64,000 nt of DNA from Pelagophyceae sp. CCMP2097 (Eukaryota > Sar > Pelagophyceae), in assembly GCA_026770575.1 (NCBI GenBank), contig MU657166.1, forward strand, positions 1,149,102 to 1,213,101. Reading direction: 5' to 3'. Below are positions 32,301-44,762 of the stretch, one piece after another. The notes beneath the pieces are model-generated. The model did no database searches and was not told the origin of the DNA. It saw nothing but the letters and a program-made list of their open reading frames with translations. Numbering within the stretch: position 1 is the first letter of the stretch; the number at the start of each line of letters is the position of its first letter. A program made the translations under genes and the position numbers.

Positions 32301-35300
32301 CAGACGTCTCGGGCAGGTAGTGCGGGTTGCGCAGCTTCGTCGTCATGTAAAACCGAAAGTGCTCCGAGTATTGCACCGTCGAGTCCCCGAGGCGGATGCT
32401 GTCCAGACCGCCGTTTTTGAAGATCTGCTTCAGCAGCAGAGGCTCCAACGTCGGGTCCAGCTCCTCGCCCACGTTTTCCAACAACACGGGCTGCCCGAAC
32501 TGGATCGCGTTTTCTAACGTCCGCATGTAGTCGTCGGTCAGCTTCAGAACGTGCACGTTGTTCGCCTCTTCCATGTTGCGGACCCACTTGTTCGCCTGGC
32601 CCTGCGGGTCGATCATCAGGGGCCATCTGCGCGCGTTGAACACGATGATGCCGTTGTCGACGGAGAAGCCGTCCGTCGGCAACCCGTGCACGACCCACTG
32701 CCGGATCATCAAGGGCGAACCCAGGGTGCTCGTCAGCGTCGGGGCCGCGGAGCAGGGGATCGAGTGCGAGACGCAGTGCGCCACCCAGTCCGCCATCTGG
32801 CCCTCTCTGTACGTGGAAGTAAAGGGCCCCAGGTAGGCCATCAAGCCAGCCGAGACGAGGACGTCGCCGGTGAGGTTGGTGTAGGCTCTTTCCAAGTCTT
32901 CGACGAAGCCCGTCCACTTGAACTTCTCCCCGCCCAAGTCCTGGATCAGCTGCTTGGCTCGCACCAACTTGGTGCCGCACAAATCGACTTGGCTCGCCAA
33001 ATTCGACTTGGTCTGCTTCGACGCCTCGAGCTTGGCCTGGAGCAGCTGCAGGTTGCCCTGCGTCTGGGCCAACGACGCCTTTTTGCAATCCAGCTCGGCC
33101 ATGGTCGCGTCCAGATTGGCCTGCGTCCCCGCCAGCGCCTCTTTCTTCGGGCCGACGACTTTGGCCACTCGGTCGTACGTGTTCATGGCGTAGCACCACT
33201 TGCAGAGGCCCGCCGCGGCCGCGGAAGCCTTCTTGGCAGAGTCGGGCGTAAAGGCGGGATCCGTCATGTACGTTTTGCGAATTTCGGCGATGACCTTGGT
33301 CGGGATGTTGTCCTTGTCGTACGTTTTCAGCCGCGAGATGAAGGCCTTGTCGTTGAGCATCTTCTGCGACGTCGGCCAGAAGTCGTTCACCTTCTTCGAC
33401 GGGTCGAGCGCATCGGGGACCTTGACCGGCTTCTCGCCTACAAATCCGGCATCCACCAAGAAGAGCGTGGCGGAGACGCACCGAGCATGACGCAGATGGC
33501 CTCTGCGACGAGCTTGACCGTCGCCGGCGGCTTTGCCAGCTTGCGGACCTCGTCGATATCCGAAGGTTTGATCGTATCGAGCGCTTTTAACGCGTCGTTC
33601 AGGGCCGGGATGGCCTCGTCGAGGTCGGCCTGGACCTCGTCGACTTGCTTCTGGACGACGTCTGCCTCCTTTTGCGCCGCCGCCGCCTCGCGGCCCACGA
33701 CGGATTCCTCTTGCCGCACACCAGGGAGCTTGGCCTCAATCTCCGCCATCAATTTGTCCGTGTCCATCTGCGACTGCTTCAGGACAGGCTGCAGGTCAGT
33801 CAGCTCCTGCTGCATCGTCGCGACGCTCGATTCGGCAGAAGCCAACTGCTCGAGGCCGTTGTTGTACCGGTCGCGCTGCCCCGCCACCGTGGCCCGCCTC
33901 TTCCCAAGCGCGTCCTTAAAGGCGCGGATCAGCTCCAAGTACGACGTCGGGGTGACGTAGTTGATCCGGCCCGCCTTTGCTCGGAATCTGTCCGAGAGAT
34001 CGGAAATCGTGAGGTGGAAATACTGGCACGCCTCCACAATGGCAGGCCTTTCCTCCAGGTCCACCTCGGCCAGGAACTTGTCCGCCACCGCGACGAGGGC
34101 GTCTCCGGGCCACGCCGTGAACCTGGCGTTGACAAGAACCACTCGAGGAGGACGCAAGAATTCAAAAGGGCGACCAAAGGCCAACAAGGCGACTGACCCC
34201 AAAGGCCAACAAGGCGACTGACCAGTCGATGGCGCAGCAGTTGACGAGCGAGGGGAATTTGCGGAGGCGGTCTCTGAACGCGTCGCCGATGGGCGAAAAG
34301 GCGAGCACGATGTGGAGCCGGGCGCGGACGCGGCTGACAAAGTACTCGTACAGTTGTAAGGGCGTCAATGCCGCTGCGTCGCGGCCGAAGTCCAACTTTG
34401 CGAAGGGCCGCACCGCCTCGCAGATGCTCGACTTTTCGTCGCTTGCGAAAAGGTTTGGAACCTGGCCCGAATTCAGCATGTTGTTCACGTCCTCGACGTA
34501 CGATTCGTCTTGGATCTGCGTGTCGCTGAAGAGGAAGACGACGGGCTTCGAGCCCGACCCGGCCTCGCGCAAGATCACCTTGACGTCGTCGCGCCATTCG
34601 GCGACGCCGTAGTTCTTCGAGATCTCGATGCGCTTGAGGACGTAGCCCGCGATGGCCGTCGCCAGAATCGACACCGACTGCCTTCCAGAGCCGCCGACGC
34701 CGACGAGCAGCGCGTTGCCGCCGGGCATCTGGAGGATCCGCGAGATTCGAGAGACGTGCGCGATGGCGAAATTGAACATGACCAGATCCATGGGCTTCCT
34801 CGACTGCGCGTTGAAATCTTGCAGGTACTGGTCCATCGCAGTCTGCGTCGCCGAGGCGGACCGCACCTCGGCGTAAGGCCGCCGTTCCTCGTCAGTGGGC
34901 ACCTACAAAAAGGCCGACTTCAAAAAGCGCCATCCCATCAAGGGCAAGGCGCGCCATGTAGTTGCCGAAGAAGAGTTGGCGCAGCTCGGCGGAGCCGACG
35001 GCCTGCGTCGAGTCTTCGGCTCGGAGGTGGGCGAACTCGCTGTCGAAATCGAGCTCGAAGACGCGATGGTACATCCTCCTCGCGTGCCCGACGAACCAGT
35101 CCCGGTCCGTTTCGTCCGTCAACCTATCCGCGAAGACGCGCAGCGCCTCGTGCGTCCAGAGGCGGACGAAAACGGATCTGTCGGCCGCTTGCGCGGGCTC
35201 GATCATCAAGACGCCCTGCACGACGCGAGCGAAGTCCCGCAAGTTGAACACGTAGTGCGACTTGGCCGGCGTCGGCAAGAGGCACTTCATCGCCTCGCGG

Positions 35301-38300
35301 TACGTCTGCAGCGTCGCCGAGACGATGCTCGAAGAAGCTTGCTTGACGGGATCGGAGAACCCTCCCACGCTGAGAAAGTGGTCCACTATGGTGCCAAAGA
35401 TCCGCACCAGAGTGCCATCGTCAAACTCGGAGAAGCATAAGGCATGAAAGTGCCGCAGCAACCTCGGCGTCGTGGCGTTCCTGCCGCCGCCGGCGGGGCC
35501 CATGGCGCAGAGCATGACCGTGTCCACGACGCGCTGCCAAGTCTTCTCCTTCAAGTCGTAATACCCGCCCGCGTCCACCAGCTGCCTTAAGAGTTCGATG
35601 GGAGGCTGCGCCCCGTACGTCTCCACCTCTGGCATGTTCAAGTCATCCACGAAGGCGATGAGGATCTGACCAAGAGGCGGTCCAAAGACACCCTTCCTCC
35701 GCTTCGTCAGCTGGCCGTCGATGATGTCCTGCGTCATGTTCGCAGACGTCTTGGCAGAGAAGCCGAGACTGAGCGACTTGAACCGGCCTTGCGGCAACTC
35801 TGAAGCTATCGCTTTTGCCGCGCAGACCGACTTGCCAGTCCCCGTCGGCCCCACGACGAGAGGCATGACCCCGTCGGGGAGCATCGTGTTGAGCATGAAC
35901 GAAATCTGCGCCGTGCACTCGGTCGGGATCAAGATTTGGGCGAACTGGGCGTCTTTGGCGATGTCGGTTTTTGGGAGCGCGTCGATCCACTTGATCCATT
36001 TCCCGTGATCGTCATTCGGGACGTAGCACCAGTCGTGCACCGCGCCGCCCGGTGGGAGCGCGCACTCGAAGCGCAGGCCCACCCTTTTCGGCGGCACCCA
36101 CTTGCGCAGCGCTAAGAGCGTCTTCACGCCCGCGAGGTTGGGCTCATCCAGAGCCGACATGTCCCTGACCATCGCCCTCAGAAAGACGGAAAAGGCGTCT
36201 CGGCCATTGCCGCCCGTCGTGACGCCGACGGACCAGACGAGGGCCATGAGGAACGACGCCTCGAGATGTTTGTTCCGGGGGACCTCGGGGTCCGTCTGGA
36301 CGGCCGGGTTCCTCGGGATGGCCTTTTTCAAGAAACACGCCATCAAATTCAGCAGCGAGCTCAACAAAGCTGAATCCACCGTCGGCGTCATCTCCTTCAA
36401 CTCGCGTCGGACGAAGCAGAGGCAAGGTAATACCAGCCACTGGCAGAGCAGGCGCAGCCTCGAGACCTCCTCCTCGTAGAGCTCAAAGGGCCGCAAATCC
36501 GGCTCGGCGCCGTCCTCCTCGGGCGAATCCTCGGAACGTGCCACCACCGGCTCGGAGGCCGCCTTCCAGAAGTCCAACCACGAGTCCAGGATGCACTGCC
36601 ACCCGAGCTGCTCCGGCTCCATGTAGACCATGCCGCACCTGGAGACCGTCGCCGGCGACGCGACGAGGAGGTCCATGGGCTCGAAGATCATGGACATGAC
36701 GTCTGACATGGCGATGATCTCGCCCGACATGAGGCACAACTTCTTGTTGTCGTCCAGGACGGTGTTCATGTTCTCGATCCAAATCGCGTCGACGGGGCCG
36801 TCGAGCAAGACCCACTTGCGGTCGTGGACCCCGCCGACCTTGGACGTGGCGGCGTTGCGGTAGTTGATCGCCAAGACCCCGTCGGTCCATTCCGTCGAGA
36901 CGGGATCGAACTGCCCGTACAGCTGGCCCATGGTGACGGACTTTGGGTTCATCACAAAGGGCACGACCTTGGACCACCTCGAATCCGCCGGGAACTCGTC
37001 GTGGAGAGTCGCCAGCGAGTCCGCCAGGACCTTCCAAGCCATCGTCTTGCCCGAGAAGGGCGCCCCGACGATCATAAACCCGTGTCGGACGACCATCATG
37101 TCGTAGATCTGCACCACCTTGTCCCAGAAGTAGGGCGTCGGCTGCAAATTCCGCTTGGAGCACGCGCGGTGGAAAGCAGACTTCATCGCAACCCGGTCCG
37201 GCTCGGGCAGCTCCACGCCCGGAAAGAGGTCCGAGGTGATGCCCCCGAACAAGGGCACGTCGGGCGAGAGGAACTTTGGCAGGTTGACGTCGATAATGGA
37301 CCGGAGAACGAGCACGTCCTCGGGCAAATGGCCCTCTGCTCGCTTCAGGTTGCCCGCCGCCCGGAGGACGGCGACGACGGCGCGCATGCCGTCTACACAA
37401 TCACGGTATACACCAACAAGGCACAGAGGGATGCCGGGGAATGCGCAGACATTTTGCAAGATACTACGCACAGTCGTAGTGCGACTGGGACGAGAGCTGC
37501 TCCGAGCACAACTTGTACGTCGTGACGATCTTCACGGCCATGGCCTTTGCGTCGGTGTAGCCCATGGAGTACAAGATGATCTCGCCGATCATGGCGTAGT
37601 CGGGGACCATCATGGCCACGGTACGAAAGAGCACCTTCAAGTTGTCCGGGAGCTCGGCGCGGCCAGCGTAACCGGGGTTCATCGTGATGAACGGGCAGCA
37701 CGTCATCTTCAGCGGCAGGTCGGTGCCCTCGAACATGAATCTCTCCGCTCTGCGCGCCTTGGCCTGTTGGATGGTCAAAACCTGCTGCGCGATGACCGAC
37801 AGCACCTCGAGCTGGATGCGATTAAATTCGTCGAAGCAGGCCCACGCGCCCGACGCCGCCAGGCCCTTGAAGAACTTGCCCATGGCTTTATAGTCCAGGC
37901 CTGCAAAGATGGTCACGCGACCCCGGCTTTCAGGATTGGGACGTACCGTCGGAGCAGTTGGTGACGACGCACTGGATCGCAATGGCCTTGCCCAGGTCCT
38001 TGGTCGTCTCCGTCTTGCCCGTGCCCGCGGGCCCTTCCGGCGCGCCGCCGAGGTTCAAATGGATGGCGCCCATGAGCGTGCGGTAGCAGCGGTCCGTGAG
38101 CGGCGTGATCACCAAGCGGCCGCAGTTGCCGATGTACTCGTAGGCGTAGAGGATGGTGGCGTTGATCATCTTGCATGCCACGGACTCTGGCATGCCCGAC
38201 TGCGCAGATCTTCCGCCGACGGCCCAGTAGTACCGGAGCTGGGCCTGCCAGTCAAAGTCGGCCACCGCGGAGACCTTGGCCTCGGCGAGGTCAGAGGTGA

Positions 38301-41300
38301 TGTCGCGATTATGGACGTCCATCACGACGAGAGCGCCGAGCGTCTCGCGCAGGCGCTTGGGGATCTCGCCGCGGACGCTGATGACCACGTCCATGAGCTC
38401 GTCGCGTCGGACCTCGAAGAGCGCCAAGAGACCGTCCTTCTCCGGTCCCGAGATTGCAGACTCGACCGCGTTCACCCACGTGACCTGGTTCACGGTCAGG
38501 ATCGTCTGCCCCTGCCATTTCGTGAGCCACTCCGTCCTGGGCGTCGTGTAAAAGTCCGAGCACGACTCGTCGATCGAGTGGGCCAGCGACTTTTTCATGA
38601 TGGCCTCGACCTCGACGAGCCATTTCTCGACGTTGCCGCCCGAGTCGCGCGGGTTGATGGGCTTGTGGTGGCAGGCCTGGTAGGCAAAGTCGAGCTTCTC
38701 CGACTTAATGGAATCCTCGGGGCCGTCGTAGCACGCGACGATGTCGAGCCGTTCGGTGAATTGGAGCGCGGAGATGCCGTCGAAGCATTTCTTCAGGTGC
38801 GGCTGGACGCGCGTCGGATCTTTGGTCTCGGCCAGAATCTCTAAGAGTTCGTCGTTGGACAAGAAGAAGAAACGGGGAAAGGCCAGGCGTTTCGTCTCCA
38901 AGTAGTCGTTCAGCCCCTTTTGGATCCGATCCAGTCGCGAGTTGGCGTCGACGAGCTGCGCACGCAGGTCCGCCCGCCGAGCCACGGCCAGGACGGCGGG
39001 CGCGGCCACCGTCACCGCCATGGACTCGATCCACGTCTGATTCACCACCTTGAAGAGGCGGCCTTCGGTGGGGATTTGCTTCATGATGTCGTCGCTGCTG
39101 AAGATGGGCTCGAGATACAGCCACGCGGCCTGGACCTTGAGCCAGTTATCGACAATGTCCTGCAGCTCGGTCAGCATCGACTCCCACGCGGAGACGCGCT
39201 TCAGGAAGGGCTTGACAAAGCGCGAGGAGCGCATGGCCTGCGTCTTGACGATTTGGTCGTCGAGCTCCTGTTGGATCTCGTCGACTCCGACGAGGATGTG
39301 CGAGGACCGCCACGGCTTGATTGAGAAGCGCAAACTGTCCCAGGCCTTTTCCATCTTTGCCAAAGCCTGGTCCAGCTGATTCTCGCCGCTCGCCGTCCCC
39401 GAGACCTCGGAGACGACGTCGGCCTGCGAAGCGATGCCCCACGCCACGAAATCAGAAAGCGTGAAAAGCTTGGATGGATCGAACGGCTTCTTCACGCTCT
39501 TGAAGAGGCGCTCCCAGTGCCGCGCCAGCATGGCCGGGTTGCCCAGGTCCATCACCAGCGGCATCTGCGGCTGGAACTCGGCAATGGCGAAAACTAAAGC
39601 CCTCGATACCTCGGACCCAATCTTCTTGTCGAGCGCAAAGGCGTCGGCCCCAAAGACCTGCATGCTGCGGTCGACGTCTTCGCCGCGCAGCTTGGTCAAG
39701 TCGCCCTCGGTCCATGCGCCGTGCCCGTCTCGCCAGGCCCGGGCCAGCGCCCACAGGCGGTCCACGAGCTGGACCTTTTCGAGGGCGAGCTTCAACGCCG
39801 GCAGCTCGGCCGAGCCGGCTCCGAAGAGGTCTTTGTACCCTCGATACGTCGCCGACAGAGCGGCGTACTGGTCCAATTTCTTCTGCTGCGCTACAATCTC
39901 CTGCCGCACCGCGTCGAGACCCTCCACGTCGCCGCGCAAGTGGAGCGCGTCGACAAAACAGCCGCGGTCCAGCGAAGTTGTGAACTCGACGAGGTTGGCT
40001 TCCAGCGCTCCAAGATCGGCGTCGAGCTGGTCATTCTGCTCCGTCAGCTGATTCTGCTTCAAGACCACCGCCGCCTGCAGCTGCTCAGAGTACTGATTCG
40101 AGAAGGAGTGCATCTCGTCTAAAGCGACTAAATCGTCGGGGGGCAACTTGACGTCGTTGGCGACGAGCAGCGCGTACATTTGGTCGATTGGCGCCCGAAG
40201 CTTACGCATCTCACGCTCGTCGTACTCCTTCGTCGCGTCGACGTACGCCGCGAATTCCTTGAGGTTGAGAGGCAGCGCCTCCAAGACTCGGACGCGGCCG
40301 GTCAAAGTCGCCAAAACCTCCCTACAGCGCCGATGCGCTTCGTCGCGAATCACCGCTTTGAGGCAGTCCTGCTTCTGCTCGATGAAGGGCGTCAGCAGAG
40401 TGCGGAGCTGCCTGGAAGTGACTTCTATGGTGCCGATGGAGTCGCGCGTGCGCATCTTGTCGAGCTCCTTTTGCCACGTCACGACCTCCTCAAACTCGGA
40501 CCGTGCTTCTAAAAACCCGCGGTCCACTCTTCGATACGCCTCGACGTCAAAGGCGGCGTGCGCCGAGAAGATGGGCCGCACGACGTCAAACGTCGTCGCG
40601 TTGATCTGCGCAGCTCGGAAATCGTCCAAAAATTTCACCCGCGCCCGGTCCAAGAATGCCAAAAATCGCGGGAGCGGCCTGACGACCACGTCAAACTTCG
40701 CCGCCGCACTCGCCGAGGTGCAGTGGTCGCCGCAGCCTCGGGCGTCCAAGACGCGCGGGATCTTGGTCAATAAGAAGATGGTCTCGTCGGCGAGCCGCGC
40801 CGTCATGTCGAAGAACTCGACCAGCGTCGGCGAAAAGCAAGTCTCCACGACCATGGCCTCGGCCTGGTCCTTGGTGGCCATGCCCTCGCCTTCTGGGGGG
40901 ACTTGGTTGAAGCCGACCGGGGGGACTTGGTGGAAGCCCACCGGGGGGACTTGTTTGAAGCCCACCATGACTTCAAAGAGGCCCACTTTATGGCCCGGGT
41001 CCAAAAAGTCGCCGAGCAGGACGTCGTTCAAGGAATGCAAAGCGTGGTCGATCACCGTCTCGACCATGATGGTGTCCGCCAGACGGACGAAATCGGACAG
41101 CATGTCGCGATCCTCGGATGCTCGGACGGCCAGCCGAATCAAAGCCTTCTTCTCCTCCACGGCCGCGTTCATCGACCGCGCCTTTGCGTTCTTGCCCTCC
41201 AACTTGTTTGCCATGAGCATGTCCAGCCGTTTGCGCGGGTCCTCGGACTCGATCTTGCCTTTGTCCAGCTGCTGCACTTTGGCGCACGCGTCCGCCGCGA

Positions 41301-42368
41301 TATCCACCACCCGACGCATCGTCGCCTCGCAGACCGCCAGAGCGTCCTTCCGAGCGCCGGCCTGCAGGTCCAAAAAGCCCTGGAGAGCCTCGGATGCCGA
41401 CCGCGGCTTTGCCACGGTGACGAGGACGCACCTTCGCAGCTCAAAGACTTCCTGCTTCAATTCCACCAGAGGCGCGCAGAACGACGCTCTGGCCAAGAGC
41501 AGCCGGCGCTGGAGCCGTCGGCGCTGCTGCGCGTAGAGCTGCCTCCGCACGTTGCTGCGCCACTGCGCAAAGGTCTTGCAGTACACGTAATTCTTAAAGT
41601 ACGAGATGGAGCGAACGAGGTTGAAAAAAGTAGAGTGGCGCACCCACTCGCTCATGGGGATGCACTCCGTCGCGTTGGCCCCGCGCTGCAGCACGCAGTG
41701 CACAAGGCCGGTCCGCGACATTGTATAATAGTCCCCCGTCGCGACGGCAAAGGCCGCGGGGACCACGTCCAGCGAATAAGGCAGGAACTGGACGCCGACT
41801 TGGGCCACGGGCACGAGGTGGACGAACTTGACTTGGGAGTCCTTGGTCGCGGCGGTAAAGTAGTTTACCGCGTCTTCCCCGTTCTGCAAACCGAGTCGGG
41901 CGACCATAGCGTCGTCCTCGTCCATCTGCTCCAGCTCCGCCTCGTCGAACACCGGCGGCGGCGGCGGCGCCTATCGTCATCGCCTGCGGAACCGAGTGCG
42001 GGGGCCTTTCCGAGGGGGCGACTCACGTCCTCGGGGTCAGCCTCGCCCGACACCTCGGGCAGCTCCATGGAGAGGCGGCGGTAGTTCTTCTTCTTCTTCT
42101 TCTCGCCCGGCGCGCGCAGCGCCGGCGCCGACGCCGACGCCAGCAGCGGCCGGAGCTGCGCCCGCAGCGACGGCGCGGCCGCCTTGCCCGCGTCGTGCTC
42201 CGAGGCCAGCCCCGAGGCGAGGCTGACCTGCGAGGCGGACCCGGAGACGGCTCGTCTGGGCTTCTTCTTCAGCGCCGAAACCGTGCGGAGGTCGTACTGG
42301 TGCACCGACGCTGAGTCCAGCGAGAACATGGCTTGCTCGTTGGCCGCCCACTCGTCTTGGAGCGGCAT
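29340..42368 (-). CDS. Axonemal dynein heavy chain, single-headed inner-arm type
   Basis: Flagellar motor of 4157 residues. Nine exons: 42027-42368, 37947-41970, 37472-37900, 34955-37392, 34223-34902, 33482-34122, 30869-33437, 30656-30742 and 29340-30603. Order: disordered N-terminus, tail/linker, AAA1 with P-loop [10 protein letters not shown] (near residue 1430) leading to [20 protein letters not shown]2 [11 protein letters not shown]3 [11 protein letters not shown]4 GVGGSGRQS, coiled-coil stalk with microtubule-binding tip, AAA5/6, and a C-terminal domain ending FLSQLDD. The length and short tail fit inner-arm dyneins (DNAH3/6/7/12 group). Oddities: a VGFxQVPP triple repeat in the linker, a poly-Gly run near the C-terminus, one GC-AG intron (34903-34954), and a 25-bp duplication inside intron 34123-34222. 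It implies a motile flagellum at some life stage. Confidence 0.96.
34176..34223. repeat. 25-bp tandem duplication at a dynein intron donor
   Basis: Read on the minus strand, GTCAGTCGCCTTGTTGGCC followed by TTTGG occurs twice in tandem. The duplication copies the GTCAGT donor site, so two possible 5' splice sites exist; only the outer one keeps frame. Confidence 0.85.
40895..40967. repeat. 24-bp tandem repeat inside the dynein gene
   Basis: Three copies of a 24-bp unit encode [16 protein letters not shown] and VGFNQVPP in the tail/linker region. The frame is kept. Confidence 0.9.
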
Positions 42369-42879
42369 CCCGACGACGGCCGGGACCGCGGAAGACCGGC
42401 TCTCTGAAGACGGCCGGGAAGCCTGCGAAGGTCGACGACGGTAGACCCGCTCCCCTACTACGCCATCGGTCCGGCTGCTTTCGTTAAAATCGATCGGCGG
42501 GCCGTTGGCGCCATCTCAACGGCTTTATTCCGACGCGCGAGTGAATATGCGTGGGGGAGCGGGTCTCCGCTCCATGAGGCTCGTTTAGCACCGCTGGCTA
42601 TGGGGTCGTGCCAGCAAATGATGCCCCTTGTGGTTCCTCACGGCCGTTTCGTGGGGTTCGTTTAGAATAAAATCTGGGATCCGCCGAAGAACATCGCGGC
42701 GTCGAGATCGGCGCGGCCGAGCCAAAGGCGTACGGCCCGGCGGCCGAAGCGCGTGCGTTCGGGATCCTGCCTCGCCATGCCATATGCGGCCCCGTTCCAG
42801 CCCCTTTGGCGTGTGACGAGTTGAGTGAGAAAGAACACTTGGGATTCTCGGCAGGGGCGCGTCTCGATAGGTCCCCGAC
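42369..42879. promoter_or_regulatory. Divergent intergenic region, dynein / PCMTD-like gene
   Basis: 511 bp holding the promoters of both genes. The open frames here are shadows of no clear protein character, and no element is recognised. Confidence 0.45.
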
Positions 42880-44267
42880 ATGGACGTATTCGAGCGGCGC
42901 GAATACGGCGCGGAAACCCTCGCCGACGCAGAAGTCGACGAGCAATACCGTATTGAAACCGAGTCGTCGGACGACGACGGCGACGACGTCGAGTTGTTTG
43001 GCGGCGACGGCGGCGTCGAGGCTACCGGCGGCGACGGCGCCTCCGAGTCCTCCGAGGATGCCTCGGACGCCTCTTCTTCGAGTGACGAGGCCGACGAGGC
43101 TCTTTCCGAGGCGGAGGCGCTTCCGCGCATCCCGCAGTCGAATCGAGACCTCGCCGAGCACCTCGAGCTCCGCGGCGTCATCCGGTCGCCGGCCGTCGCG
43201 GTGCGTTCTTCGAAAGAGGGTTCGACGCGGTCCGACGCCGAGCGCCCTAGGCGGCGTTCCGGGCCGTGGACCGGTCCGCGTTCACGCCGGCGCGGTACCG
43301 CGGCTGCGCCTTTGACGACATGCCGCTGCGCGCGCACGACGACGCCGCGGGGTGCGTCGTCCACCTGAGCGCGCCGTCCATCTACGCCGCGGCGCTCGAG
43401 GCCCTCAATCTGCAGCCGGGCCTCTCTTTGCTCAACCTCGGATCGGGCGCTGGTTACTTCTCCGCTCTGGCAGCGCAGTTGATCGGTGAAAACGCCGTGC
43501 ACCACTGCGTCGAGCGCTGCCCGCGCCTCGCAGACCGCTGCCGAAACACGTTTGCCGGCGACGGCGGCCTCCGGCACGTGGTAGTGCACTGCGCGTCCGC
43601 CTTTGACGTCGACTTTGATGGCGAGAACAACCTCCGCTTCGACCGCATCTACATCGGAGCTGGGGCGCAGGCGGCGGACGCACAGTTGTTCGGGAAACTG
43701 CTCAAGACGGACGGGGTTATGGTTGGACCTTTTGAAAAAGACGAGGGCGTCACGCAAGGCGGCGCGCTGCCCTACGGCCGCGACGACCGGCCGCAGGCTT
43801 TAGTCAAGGTCACCGTATCGCGCCCCGGCGTTTGCGGCGCCGCGCCGCTCCTGCGCATCGACGAAATCATGGATGTGCAGTTCACGCCCCTGAGCCGCGC
43901 GCGGCCCGGCGCGCAACTCGCGCTCCGCGGCCCGGCGTGGGGCCGCGACGCCCCCGAGCTCTTCCGGCCTCCGTTCCACGCGGCCGTGCGCGCACTCGCG
44001 CGCGCCGCGGCGGCGCGGGGGCCGCGGCCCACCGCCGCGGCGCCGGCGGCGCACCGGCTCCCGTGGCACGTCTGGGAGACGCACGTCCTGACCTTCCTCG
44101 CCTACGACGACGTCGCCAACCCGCCCGTCCGCGCGGCCGAAGCGGGCCCCGGAGCCGAAGCGGGCCCCGGAGCCGAAGCGGGCCCCGAAGCCGCGGGCGG
44201 CCGCTGCGCCGACTGCGGCGCCGAGCGCGCGCCCGCGCGGTGCGGCCGCTGCAAGAGGGCGCACTGA
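42880..44267 (+). CDS. PCMTD-like protein (isoaspartate methyltransferase domain) with F-box-like and broken MYND-like C-terminus
   Basis: Exons 42880-43200 and 43251-44267 (445 residues). The N-terminus is very acidic (Asp/Glu/Ser). The PCMT domain follows: VDRSAFTPARYRG, HLSAPSIYAAALEAL, SAM motif I LLNLGSGAGYFSALA and FDRIYIGAGAQA. PCMTD proteins pair this fold with ubiquitin-ligase recruiting boxes. Here LPWHVWETHVLTFLAYDDVA resembles an F-box. The tail after an EAGPGA repeat reads CADCGAERAPARCGRCKRAH, then a stop, which is the first half of a MYND zinc finger. In another frame, 4-5 bp on, TAWLTHKLAC fits the end of the same finger. So the finger seems to have lost its middle and been frameshifted. 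Confidence 0.82.
44139..44192 (+). repeat. 18-bp tandem repeat (EAGPGA)
   Basis: GAAGCGGGCCCCGGAGCC occurs three times in frame within the PCMTD-like gene, the last copy slightly changed. Confidence 0.9.
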
Positions 44268-44762
44268 GGACGGCATGGCTCACGCACAAGCTCGCGTGCG
44301 TCCCGCAGGACGCCTAAAGGGCCGCTCCACCGAACCGCCACGTCGCACGCCCGCCACGTCGCACTATGAGCCGAAAGACCGATCCAACCCACCGACGGCG
44401 GCGTCTTTCACCGACGCGCATCAGCGTCCATGTACATGTTCATTACCTTTTCCTTCGACGAGCTCTCTTTGGATCGAGAGTCTCCTTGGATCGATTCGAG
44501 ACCCCTGAAGTCGAGGAGCCTCACGGGATGGATCGCCCGATGGCACCACGCTTCGTGGCGACTCGGCTTCCGGCACCTCGGCTCCCTTCCCTGTCGCACA
44601 GAGGCTCCCTGCCGCATAGACGGGTTGCCGCTGCAGAGAACAGGCCGCACGTGTCTCAGACGCGCCGAACAAACTCGAACGGTACCGCATGAAGAAGGTC
44701 TGACCCGGGGCCGCATGGACGGTGTAGTGCTCTCCAAAGCTTCCTTGAACTGAAGAATCGCG
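44268..44762. other. Intergenic region
   Basis: 495 bp including the second half of the broken MYND frame (to about 44317). The rest has mixed codon-position composition and no supported gene. Confidence 0.5.

Noticed and set aside
32551..33960. Long plus-strand open frames across the dynein gene, up to about 469 codons
   Set aside because: They lie opposite a dynein reading frame with clear motifs. High GC third positions create long antisense frames; their products lack domain character.
40148..41536. 462-codon plus-strand open frame with many Ser/Arg
   Set aside because: Shadow of the dynein tail exon on the other strand; low-complexity composition without any motif.
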